Shown here piece by piece: positions 1 through 5,507 of a stretch of DNA of 5,507 nt. The notes beneath the pieces are model-generated. The model did not search any database. It saw only the letters and a list, made by a program, of their open reading frames with translations, and had not been told where the DNA came from. Source of the stretch: an uncultured Eubacteriales bacterium (GTDB taxonomy: Bacteria > Bacillota > Clostridia > Oscillospirales > Acutalibacteraceae); contig CABQAC010000148.1 in assembly GCA_902462035.1 (NCBI GenBank), positions 1 through 5,507 on the forward strand, in the 5' to 3' direction. The number at the start of each line of letters is the position of its first letter. Within the stretch, counting starts at the first letter, position 1. The position numbers were made by a program, and so were the translations under genes.

Positions 1-1216
1 GGCTGCGGCCTAAAAAACAGTCCATCAGCCGGTAGCCTTGGGGTAAAAACACACCGCCGCTCCGGACCGAATCCTCGTCGAACCGGGGGACGCCGCTGGG
101 GTGTTCCACGCCGCTTTTTTGATAAATCAGGAACGGCACCGGGTCAGAGGTATGCGAACGAGTGGAAAGAGGTGTGGGATGGTCCGGGAGAATCATGACG
201 CGGTAATCTTCAAACTGTTCCATGCCATGCAGCAGCGGCCCCAATACCCGGCTGTCGATCAGTTCCAGCGCTTTGATTTTATTTTGGACCTCCTGCCGGT
301 GGCCGCATTCGTCCGGCGCTTCCAGATGGATGTACACAAAATCCTGCCCTGCCGAAAGTTCCCGCAGCGCTGCCTGGGCTTTGCCTTCGAAGTTGGTGTC
401 CAGATAGCCGGTGGCGCCTTCAACCTGGCAGACGCGCATGCCCGCGCTTACCCCGATCCCCTTGACCAAGTCCACGGCGGATATTACGGAACCGCGCAGG
501 CCGAACTTGGTTTCGAAGGACGCGAGCCTGGGTTTATACCCCTGACCCCACAGCCAGATGCCGTTGCCGGGCCTGCGCCCCCGTTCGATTCGTTGGCGGT
601 TGAGCGGATGGCGGCTTAAAACCTCGTACCCGCGGCGCATCAGGTCAATCAGCGGATGCGCGGCAGGCAGGGCGGGTAAATAATCCCCCACGCATTTGCC
701 GGGAAAATCGTGCGGCGCGGTCAAATTGCCCAATTCCAGGACGCCGTTTTTCCAAATCAAGCAATGACGGTAACTGACCCCGGGATAAAAGGTAAAAGAA
801 TCGTTGCCTAATTCCTTCTGCAGCGATTGAATTAAGACCGCCGACTCCTTGGTAGGAATATCGTCCGCGCAGTAGTCGAGCATGGTTTTTGTTTCGAACG
901 GTTCGTCCTGGGATAAAGTGACCAGGTTGCACCGCACGGTTACATCGCCGGGCTGCAGATCGATTCCCATGCTGACCGCCTCCAAGGGAGAACGGCCGGA
1001 ATAACAGATGAGCGGATCGTAGCCGATGGCGGAAAGGTTTGCCACGTCGCTGCCTGGAATCATGCCGTCCGGTACGGTCTTGACCAAACCGACCATCCCT
1101 TCTTTGGCCAGCCGGTCCATATTGGGCTTGTATGCGGCCATCATGGGCGTTTTCCCGTTCAGCTCCGGTACGGGGTAATCGGCCATGCCGTCGCAGAGCA
1201 CCACTGCGTATTTCAT
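1..1216 (-). CDS. apgM: ApgM-family cofactor-independent phosphoglycerate mutase (3' end cut by window edge); possible homoserine kinase analogue
   Basis: Reading leftward from the ATG at 1216-1214 gives 405 codons with no stop before the window edge. The protein begins MKYAVVLCDGMADYPVPELN and the last visible residues are MDCFLGRS. The family is usually about 400 residues, so probably only a few C-terminal residues are missing. Family hallmarks visible in order: D9 in the N-terminal CDGMAD metal-site motif; GSDVANLS with the presumed catalytic Ser56; RCNLVT (about 95-100); GVSYRH (146-151); IWLWGQG (about 220-226); GATGYLDTNFEGK (267-279); EAPDECGH (299-306, metal ligands D302 and H306); DHPTP (345-349); and a further His at 355. 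All expected alkaline-phosphatase-superfamily metal ligands appear present, so the enzyme should be active. The family interconverts 3- and 2-phosphoglycerate in the cytosol, but close relatives act as homoserine kinase analogues, and the divergent isoleucine operon makes that a real alternative. The RBS is AGAAGGA (1234-1228, minus strand), 11 nt before the ATG. Family assignment is firm; the substrate is not. Confidence 0.9.
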   Translation of the reverse strand, partial: MKYAVVLCDGMADYPVPELNGKTPMMAAYKPNMDRLAKEGMVGLVKTVPDGMIPGSDVANLSAIGYDPLICYSGRSPLEAVSMGIDLQPGDVTVRCNLVTLSQDEPFETKTMLDYCADDIPTKESAVLIQSLQKELGNDSFTFYPGVSYRHCLIWKNGVLELGNLTAPHDFPGKCVGDYLPALPAAHPLIDLMRRGYEVLSRHPLNRQRIERGRRPGNGIWLWGQGYKPRLASFETKFGLRGSVISAVDLVKGIGVSAGMRVCQVEGATGYLDTNFEGKAQAALRELSAGQDFVYIHLEAPDECGHRQEVQNKIKALELIDSRVLGPLLHGMEQFEDYRVMILPDHPTPLSTRSHTSDPVPFLIYQKSGVEHPSGVPRFDEDSVRSGGVFLPQGYRLMDCFLGRS

Positions 1217-1262
1217 AGCGGTAATTGTCCTTCTTTCGACTCTTTGTTCAGAACTAACCTTT

Positions 1263-1271
1263 ATTATAACA
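1263..1271 (-). promoter_or_regulatory. Extended -10 promoter for the leftward apgM-family gene
   Basis: On the minus strand the sequence reads TGTTATAAT, which is a perfect TATAAT preceded by the TGn of an extended -10 element. The hexamer about 17 nt upstream (TTCCCC) is a poor -35, which is normal for extended -10 promoters. Transcription would start near 1257, giving a leader of about 40 nt that contains the AGAAGGA ribosome binding site. This is a motif-based call with no experimental support. Confidence 0.6.
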
Positions 1272-1339
1272 AAAAAGGACAGGAAGGGGAATATCTTTTT
1301 TGCAACTTGGATTTCTTTTTCCTGTGTGCGGGAAACCTC

Positions 1340-1369
1340 TTGACAAATTGGTGGTACCGCGCGTAGAAT
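1340..1369 (+). promoter_or_regulatory. Sigma-A-type promoter of the T-box leader / ilvB-ilvN-cimA operon
   Basis: A perfect -35 box TTGACA lies at 1340-1345 and a near-consensus -10 box TAGAAT at 1364-1369. The spacer is 18 nt, within the usual range. Transcription should start near 1376, just ahead of T-box stem I, which is where a T-box promoter belongs. The spacer contains GTGGTACCGCG, an exact copy of the T-box core found downstream (see the repeat entry). The site lies about 70 bp from the divergent apgM -10 element, so the two promoters have separate boxes. Confidence 0.75.
1351..1361 (+). repeat. Extra copy of the T-box core sequence inside the promoter spacer
   Basis: GTGGTACCGCG at 1351-1361 is identical to 1605-1615 in the genuine T-box antiterminator 254 bp downstream. 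The upstream copy lies between the -35 and -10 boxes, so the transcript from this promoter would not include it. No antiterminator partner strand or terminator hairpin follows it. It may be a remnant of an older tandem T-box, a protein-binding site in the promoter, or coincidence. The repeat is directly seen; any function is unknown. Confidence 0.6.
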
Positions 1370-1473
1370 ATAGAAAAGCAATATGAAAAATGCGTAGATG
1401 GGGAAGAGTAGCCGGTTTCGGGCTGTAGCAGAGAGCTGCCGTATGGTGAAAGGCAGACGCCGGACAGGTCAAA

Positions 1474-1476
1474 ATC
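1474..1476 (+). promoter_or_regulatory. Predicted T-box specifier codon ATC (isoleucine)
   Basis: ATC sits in the AAAATCACCCCTGAG context. It follows an A-rich stretch, is followed by a purine, and lies a few bases before the TGAG that usually follows the specifier loop. This matches the usual arrangement of isoleucine T-boxes. GTC (1468-1470, valine) is six bases upstream and in the same triplet register, but fits the spacing less well. Isoleucine also fits the cimA gene in the operon. Confidence 0.75.
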
Positions 1477-1600
1477 ACCCCTGAGCAGTCGGCTGAACCA
1501 AGTAGGCTGGAACGGTAGCCCTCCGTTATGGGGGCGGCATTCGGCGCAAGCCCGATGCGTGAGTGGTTTTTGCCGGTTGGACCAAACCGGTAAGAACAAT

Positions 1601-1636
1601 AAGAGTGGTACCGCGGAGAAACGTTCTCCGTCTCTT
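1601..1636 (+). promoter_or_regulatory. T-box antiterminator
   Basis: AAGAG (1601-1605) pairs with CTCTT (1632-1636). The T-box bulge, starting TGGTACC (1606-1612), is left open for the uncharged tRNA NCCA end. Above it CGGAGAA (1614-1620) pairs with TTCTCCG (1624-1630) across a short ACG loop. The 3' strand shares bases 1628-1634 with the terminator stem, so the two structures cannot form together. Confidence 0.88.
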
Positions 1637-1657
1637 TTGGGACGGAATTTCGTTTTT
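1628..1657 (+). terminator. Intrinsic terminator of the T-box leader (conditional)
   Basis: CCGTCTC (1628-1634) pairs with GGGACGG (1639-1645), with one G-U pair, around a TTTT loop. A T-rich tail containing TTTTT follows (1646-1657), and a second run of seven T lies at 1664-1670. The 5' arm overlaps the antiterminator. Charged tRNA should therefore give termination, and uncharged tRNA read-through into ilvB. Confidence 0.87.
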
Positions 1658-1711
1658 CGGCGGTTTTTTTATTTTGTTCCCGCAAGGCGGGGGAAACGGG
1701 GATGATGCGAA

Positions 1712-3382
1712 ATGAAATTGACAGGCGCGCAGATTATTGCCGAATGCCTTTTGGAGCAAGAGGTGGATACGGTGTTCGGATACCCGGGCGGCGCGGTACT
1801 GAATATTTACGACGCGCTGTACCAATACAGCGGACGGATACGCCATATTCTGACCGCCCACGAACAAGGGGCTTCTCACGCGGCGGACGGATACGCCCGT
1901 GCCACCGGCAAGGTTGGGGTTGTGATCGCAACATCGGGTCCCGGCGCCACAAATCTGGTGACTGGCATTGCCACTGCGTATATGGATTCCGTACCGTTGG
2001 TGGCGATTACCGGTAATGTAAACGTGGACCTGCTGGGGCGGGACAGTTTCCAAGAGGTGGATATCCAGGGGATTACCATGCCGGTGACCAAGCACAATTT
2101 TATTGTGAAAAATATTCAGGATTTGGCTCCGGTTATGCGGAAGGCGTTCCGCGTTGCGACTTCCGGCCGAAAAGGCCCGGTGCTGATCGATGTGCCGAAA
2201 GACATCACCGCGCAGCAGGCGGAGTTTACGCATATGGCGCTTCAATCCCCGCCGGAACCCGCCGCGCCGGATGAAAGCGCGCTGCGGTATGCGGCGGAAA
2301 TGCTGGCCCAAAGCCAGCGCCCTTTGGTTTACGCGGGCGGCGGCATTCTTGCGTCGGGCGCTTCGGAACAGCTGCGATTATTCGCGGAGCAGCTGGATAT
2401 TCCGGTGACCTGCTCGGTCATGGGACTGGGGGGATTTCCGGCAAGCCATCCCCTGTATATTGGGAATATCGGAATGCACGGCCGATACGAAACCGCTATG
2501 GCAACCGAACACAGCGATCTGATCGTGGTGGCCGGCGCGCGGTTTTCCGACCGTGTGGCGGGAAACCGGGAGCGCTTCGGCGCCAATGCGAAGATGATTC
2601 ATTTGGACATCGATCCGGCGGAAATCAATAAAAACGTTCGGGTTGCCCACAGCGTGGTGGGGGACTTGGCCCAGGTATTGCGCCGCCTATGCCAGCTGTC
2701 GGCCGCGATGAAACACGACGAATGGCGCGCCCAAATCGCGGCGTGGAAAAACGAGGGAACGGCAGGAGCCGAACGCGGCGGCTGCCTGCCCGACCCCTTC
2801 CATGTCATCAGCGCCATCCGATCTTTGTGCGGTGCGCAGGACATCGTGGCTACCGACGTTGGACAGCATCAAATGTGGACGGCCCAGTGCTATCGGTTCG
2901 AACAGCCGCGCACCTTTTTGACCTCCGGCGGATTGGGGACCATGGGCTTTGGGCTTGGGGCGGCCATCGGCGCACAGGTGGCGTTCCCGGACCGGCGGGT
3001 TACGCTCATCAGCGGTGACGGCAGTTTTCACATGAATCTAAACGAATTGACCACCTTAGCGTCTTACGAATTGCCGGTGGTGGTAGTGGTGATGAACAAC
3101 CAGGTGCTGGGTATGGTGCGCCAATGGCAAAAGCTGTTTTATGGCCGCCGCTTTTCTCAAACCGATCCCCATCGCAAGACGGATTTTGTAAAACTGGCTC
3201 AGGCGTTTGGCGTCGAAGGGCTGCGGATTGAACGGGACGACGAAGTAGAAGCGGTGCTGCGCCATGCCTATGCGATGCACAGGCCGGTTGTGGTGGACTG
3301 CCGCATTTCTCCTGACGAAAACGTGCTGCCGATGATTCCGCCGGGCGGTACGGCGAACCAAATGATTATGGATATGGAGTAA
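1712..3382 (+). CDS. ilvB: Acetohydroxyacid (acetolactate) synthase, large catalytic subunit
   Basis: This 556-residue cytosolic enzyme uses thiamine diphosphate (ThDP), Mg and FAD. It joins two pyruvates to 2-acetolactate (valine/leucine) or pyruvate plus 2-oxobutyrate to 2-aceto-2-hydroxybutyrate (isoleucine). The N-terminal ThDP domain (about 1-165) carries GYPGGAVLNIYDALY (23-37), the catalytic glutamate E51 in TAHEQGASHAADGYAR, the SGPGATN loop (75-81), RDSFQEVD (110-117) and the conserved Lys127. The central FAD-type domain (about 190-325) has GARFSDRVAG (275-284). The C-terminal ThDP domain (about 365-545) has the GDGSF...NN metal/diphosphate motif (D436 and N463 as metal ligands) and GMVRQWQ (467-473). 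The length is normal for the family. The start gives the standard MKLTGAQIIAECL opening; the RBS is modest (GGGGA at 1698-1702). It is the first gene after the T-box, with ilvN 16 bp downstream. Nothing is broken or missing. Confidence 0.97.
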   Translation: MKLTGAQIIAECLLEQEVDTVFGYPGGAVLNIYDALYQYSGRIRHILTAHEQGASHAADGYARATGKVGVVIATSGPGATNLVTGIATAYMDSVPLVAITGNVNVDLLGRDSFQEVDIQGITMPVTKHNFIVKNIQDLAPVMRKAFRVATSGRKGPVLIDVPKDITAQQAEFTHMALQSPPEPAAPDESALRYAAEMLAQSQRPLVYAGGGILASGASEQLRLFAEQLDIPVTCSVMGLGGFPASHPLYIGNIGMHGRYETAMATEHSDLIVVAGARFSDRVAGNRERFGANAKMIHLDIDPAEINKNVRVAHSVVGDLAQVLRRLCQLSAAMKHDEWRAQIAAWKNEGTAGAERGGCLPDPFHVISAIRSLCGAQDIVATDVGQHQMWTAQCYRFEQPRTFLTSGGLGTMGFGLGAAIGAQVAFPDRRVTLISGDGSFHMNLNELTTLASYELPVVVVVMNNQVLGMVRQWQKLFYGRRFSQTDPHRKTDFVKLAQAFGVEGLRIERDDEVEAVLRHAYAMHRPVVVDCRISPDENVLPMIPPGGTANQMIMDME

Positions 3383-3398
3383 AAGGAGGAAAACCGGT

Positions 3399-3920
3399 AT
3401 GCGTGAAAAGCAGATGATATCCGCCTTGGTGCACAACCACCCCGGGGTATTATTGCGGGTGGCGGGTCTGTTCAGCCGCCGGGGCTTTAATATTGAAAGC
3501 CTTACGGTCAGCGAGACCCAGGATCCTGCCTATTCCAGGATGACCATTGTTATTTCTGGAGACAACGATACGGCGGAACAGGTCAAACGCCAGCTGGAAA
3601 AAGTGGTGGATGTTAAAAAGGTAGCCCATTACGAGATGTCCGGCGCCTCCTGCTCGGAACTGCTGCTTGTAAAGGTGAACGCCTTGCCGGAAGAACGGGC
3701 CACCATTTATAAAATAGCCGCTTCTTACCGCGCACGGGTGCTGGATGTTGGCCAAAACTCCATGACATTGGAGGCGACCGGCGAGGATGACAGCCTGAAC
3801 GAACTGATTCATCACCTGCAAAAGCAGGGCATTTTGGAAATGGCGCGCACCGGCTTTACCGCGCTGCAAAAAGGCGACGCTTGCTTGATGCCTGCGGAAC
3901 AAGATTCCTTAGAACTGTAA
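3399..3920 (+). CDS. ilvN: Acetohydroxyacid synthase, small regulatory subunit
   Basis: This 173-residue subunit binds IlvB, raises its activity and usually confers feedback inhibition by branched-chain amino acids, mainly valine. The ACT domain spans about residues 5-78, with the signature NHPGVLLRVAGLFSRRGFNI (13-32) and SRMTIVISGD. Positions N13, G16 and N31 match the valine-site residues of the E. coli IlvH type (N11, G14, N29), so feedback sensitivity is likely kept; this is inferred by alignment from memory. The second AHAS small-subunit domain (about 82-165) has LLLVKVNA and an IYKIAASYRARVLDVG segment. A strong AGGAGG (3384-3389) lies 9 nt before the ATG. Some annotation pipelines call this form ilvH. 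The cimA start follows 44 bp after the stop, so co-transcription is expected. Confidence 0.96.
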   Translation: MREKQMISALVHNHPGVLLRVAGLFSRRGFNIESLTVSETQDPAYSRMTIVISGDNDTAEQVKRQLEKVVDVKKVAHYEMSGASCSELLLVKVNALPEERATIYKIAASYRARVLDVGQNSMTLEATGEDDSLNELIHHLQKQGILEMARTGFTALQKGDACLMPAEQDSLEL

Positions 3921-3948
3921 AGTAAAATTACTTGATACACAATTTTGC

Positions 3949-3955
3949 AAAGGAG
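3949..3955 (+). promoter_or_regulatory. Ribosome binding site that sets the cimA start
   Basis: AAAGGAG lies 9 nt before the ATG at 3965. The longer open frame begins at an upstream TTG (3932), which would put this Shine-Dalgarno inside the coding region and add 11 non-conserved residues. The ATG at 3965 is therefore preferred. Confidence 0.85.
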
Positions 3956-3964
3956 CGTGACAGC

Positions 3965-5503
3965 ATGCGCGTTGAAATTTTAGATTCTACCCTGCGTGAC
4001 GGGGCGCAGGGGGAAGGAATTTCTTTTTCCGTGGAGGATAAACTGCGGATTACCGGGGTGCTGGACCGGCTTGGCGTCGCCTACATCGAGGCGGGCAATC
4101 CCGGTTCGAACCCCAAAGATTTGGAATACTTCCGCCGGGCGGCGAAAAGGCCCTTGGTCCATGCGCGGCTGGCTGCTTTTGGCAGCACCCGCCGGAAAGG
4201 CGTCGCGGTGGACCAGGACGCCAATGTTCAAGCGCTGCTGGCGGCCGGTACGGGGACGGTTTGCGTTTTCGGGAAGTGCTGGCGGCTTCATGTGGACGAA
4301 ATCTTGCATACCACGGCGGCGGAAAATTTGGCCATGATCCGCGATACCGTGCGGTATTTGGCGGAACAAGGGAAACAGGTGCTTTTCGACGGCGAACATT
4401 TTTTCGACGGGTACCGGGAGGATCCCGCCTTTGCTCTGGAAGCGCTGCGCGCCGCAGCGGAAGCGGGCGCTTCCGCCGTGGTGCTGTGCGATACCAATGG
4501 CGGGGGCTTTCCCAATGAAATCGCGGAAGTGACGGCTGCGGTATGCCGGCGGTTTGATATTCCGGTGGGGATCCATACCCACAACGACGGGGGAATGGCA
4601 GTGGCGAATTCGGTTTCTGCGGTGCTGGCGGGCGCTTCCCAGGTGCAGGGAACTTACCTGGGCTTTGGCGAACGGTGCGGCAATGCGAACCTGTCCGCCG
4701 TGATTGCCAATTTGCAGCTAAAACGCGGCTGTACTTGTATTCCCCGGGAAAACCTGGCGCTTTTAACCCGCACGGCGCGCTCAATTGCGGAGACCGCCAA
4801 TATCACGCTGTCCCGCGCCGTTCCTTATGTGGGAGACAGCGCCTTTGCGCACAAGGCGGGCATGCATGCCGACGGCGTGCTGAAGCTGCCGCGTTCCTTT
4901 GAACATGTAGATCCCAAAAGCGTGGGAAACGAGCGCAGATTTTTAATGTCCGAAATTGCGGGACGTACGGCGGTGGTGGAAAAAATCCAGAAAATCCGCC
5001 CCGAATTGACCAAGGATTCCCCCGAAGCCCAGGAGATTGTCGAGTCGCTGAAAGAACTGGAAGCGCGGGGATACCAGTTTGAGGGGGCCGAAAGCAGCTT
5101 TGAACTGTTGGTGCGAAAAAAGACAGGGGATTACCATCCCTTTTTTGAACTGATCAATTACCAGATCGTTTCCGGCCGCCCGGCGGAACCGGACTGCAGC
5201 GCCACCGCTACCATCAAGGTGCGGGTGGGGGAGAAAACCCAGCTGATGGCTGCCGAGGGCAACGGCCCGGTCAACGCGTTGGACCGGGCGCTGCGTTCGG
5301 CCTTGGAGGTGTTTTATCCCCAGCTGCGCGGCGTTCGGCTGATCGACTATAAAGTCCGGGTCCTCGATTCCAGGGACGCTACGGCCGCGGCGGTACGCGT
5401 ATTGATCACTTCTACCGACGGTGACGGCATATGGACTACCGTGGGCGTTTCGGGCGACGTGCTGGAGGCCAGCTGGACCGCGCTGGTGGATTCCATTGAA
5501 TAA
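3965..5503 (+). CDS. cimA: (R)-citramalate synthase (LeuA-like, CimA family)
   Basis: This 512-residue cytosolic enzyme condenses acetyl-CoA with pyruvate to (R)-citramalate, which the LeuCD/LeuB enzymes convert to 2-oxobutyrate for isoleucine without using threonine. The HMGL-like TIM barrel (about 1-275) starts EILDSTLRDGAQGEG with the catalytic R11-D12 pair. It carries PGSNPKD, AFGSTRRKG (about 65-73), FGKCWRLHVDE, GEHFFDGY, LCDTNGG, HTHND (H204 and H206 as metal ligands, with D12) and GFGERCGNAN (N240 as fourth ligand). A linker has SAFAHKAGMHADG, and the C-terminal LeuA-type dimer/regulatory domain runs from about residue 375 to the end. AFGSTRRKG and EHFFDGY point to the Geobacter/Clostridia CimA group rather than standard 2-isopropylmalate synthase, whose barrel is otherwise similar. 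The retained C-terminal domain suggests allosteric feedback, classically by isoleucine. The start is the ATG with AAAGGAG 9 nt upstream. Its place behind an isoleucine T-box and ilvBN supports the call. The alternative is another 2-oxoacid acyltransferase of the LeuA family. Confidence 0.9.
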   Translation: MRVEILDSTLRDGAQGEGISFSVEDKLRITGVLDRLGVAYIEAGNPGSNPKDLEYFRRAAKRPLVHARLAAFGSTRRKGVAVDQDANVQALLAAGTGTVCVFGKCWRLHVDEILHTTAAENLAMIRDTVRYLAEQGKQVLFDGEHFFDGYREDPAFALEALRAAAEAGASAVVLCDTNGGGFPNEIAEVTAAVCRRFDIPVGIHTHNDGGMAVANSVSAVLAGASQVQGTYLGFGERCGNANLSAVIANLQLKRGCTCIPRENLALLTRTARSIAETANITLSRAVPYVGDSAFAHKAGMHADGVLKLPRSFEHVDPKSVGNERRFLMSEIAGRTAVVEKIQKIRPELTKDSPEAQEIVESLKELEARGYQFEGAESSFELLVRKKTGDYHPFFELINYQIVSGRPAEPDCSATATIKVRVGEKTQLMAAEGNGPVNALDRALRSALEVFYPQLRGVRLIDYKVRVLDSRDATAAAVRVLITSTDGDGIWTTVGVSGDVLEASWTALVDSIE

Positions 5504-5507
5504 GATC

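Larger units (their letters stand above)
1376..1657 (+). promoter_or_regulatory. T-box riboswitch leader, probably tRNA-Ile responsive
   Basis: This is a cis-acting leader RNA that reads the charging state of a tRNA and decides whether transcription continues into ilvB. Features visible in order: the GAAGAGTA element on the 5' side of stem I (1403-1410); the AGAGAG bulge (1430-1435) followed by stem CTGCC/GGCAG (1436-1440 with 1452-1456) closing the GGTGAAA-type distal loop; the specifier region AAAATCACCCCTGAG (1471-1485); the conserved AAGTAGG...GAACGG segment (about 1500-1515); hairpins in the stem II/III area, including CCGGTT/AACCGG (1573-1578 with 1585-1590); and the T-box core AGTGGTACCGCGG (1604-1616), then the terminator. 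The TGGT that pairs with the tRNA acceptor end implies discriminator base A, compatible with tRNA-Ile. Start and end are approximate: the start is set by the predicted promoter and the end by the terminator T-tract. I did not resolve a full stem I fold. Confidence 0.93.

Noticed and set aside
101..619. A 172-codon plus-strand open frame opposite the apgM gene.
   Set aside because: The minus strand in this region encodes well-conserved ApgM motifs (EAPDECGH, DHPTP, GATGYLDTNFEGK), so the plus-strand frame is a shadow.
1271..1301. Inverted repeat AAAAAAG / CTTTTTT with a 17-nt gap between the divergent promoters, considered as a terminator or operator.
   Set aside because: The arms are almost only A-T pairs around a long loop, and the site is upstream of both predicted starts, so a terminator role makes no sense and the pairing is probably composition alone.
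1254..1685. Minus-strand open frames of 143 and 111 codons covering the T-box leader.
   Set aside because: The region is explained by the plus-strand leader RNA and its promoter; the predicted peptides resemble no known family.
1526..2311. A 261-codon open frame on the minus strand across the T-box and the start of ilvB.
   Set aside because: It lies antisense to a clear T-box and a strongly conserved ilvB, has low-complexity Arg/His-rich content typical of shadow frames, and shows no family motif or ribosome binding site.
3921..3932. Short inverted repeat AGTAA-AA-TTACT after ilvN, considered as an attenuator or processing hairpin.
   Set aside because: A two-base loop cannot close and the five-pair stem is weak; it is more likely ordinary AT-rich intergenic sequence.
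4050..4784. A 244-codon minus-strand open frame inside cimA.
   Set aside because: It is Pro/Arg-rich, antisense to the conserved CimA barrel, and looks like a GC-driven shadow frame.
1..5507. Mobile elements, CRISPR arrays, tRNA genes, or an unknown defence-type system.
   Set aside because: No transposase, terminal repeats, regularly spaced repeats, tRNA-like cloverleaf or unfamiliar gene was seen; nearly all of the window is explained by four metabolic genes and their control region.

Overview
The window reads as a stretch of a Gram-positive, Clostridia-type (Firmicutes/Bacillota) chromosome with fairly high GC, possibly Oscillospiraceae-like. The main reasons are a T-box riboswitch leader, strong AGGAGG-type ribosome binding sites, an archaeal-type cofactor-independent phosphoglycerate mutase homologue, and a Geobacter/Clostridia-type citramalate synthase. 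The lineage is an inference from gene content and style; no rRNA or other marker is present.

Layout. Positions 1-1216 (minus strand) hold an almost complete ApgM-family gene that runs off the left edge with no stop codon in the window. Positions 1217-1711 are a divergent control region. It has an extended -10 promoter facing left for apgM, a sigma-A-type promoter facing right at 1340-1369, and a T-box leader of about 280 nt (about 1376-1657). The leader has a probable isoleucine specifier codon (ATC) and mutually exclusive antiterminator and terminator hairpins. Positions 1712-5503 (plus strand) hold a tight three-gene operon: ilvB (acetohydroxyacid synthase catalytic subunit), ilvN (its ACT-domain regulatory subunit) and cimA (citramalate synthase). 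Only four bases follow the cimA stop.

How the genes work together. CimA condenses pyruvate and acetyl-CoA to citramalate, the entry to the threonine-independent route to 2-oxobutyrate. IlvBN then joins 2-oxobutyrate with pyruvate on the way to isoleucine, or two pyruvates on the way to valine and leucine. An isoleucine-sensing T-box ahead of all three genes fits: uncharged tRNA-Ile would stabilise the antiterminator and switch on both the precursor-making and the condensing enzymes. The divergent ApgM homologue may be a glycolytic enzyme. It may instead be the ApgM-related homoserine kinase analogue known from other bacteria, which would tie it to the threonine side of the same pathway.

The genes and the T-box are known families in a sensible arrangement, and I do not see an undescribed system. 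The least expected detail is a second exact copy of the T-box core (11 nt) lying inside the promoter spacer upstream of the real T-box.
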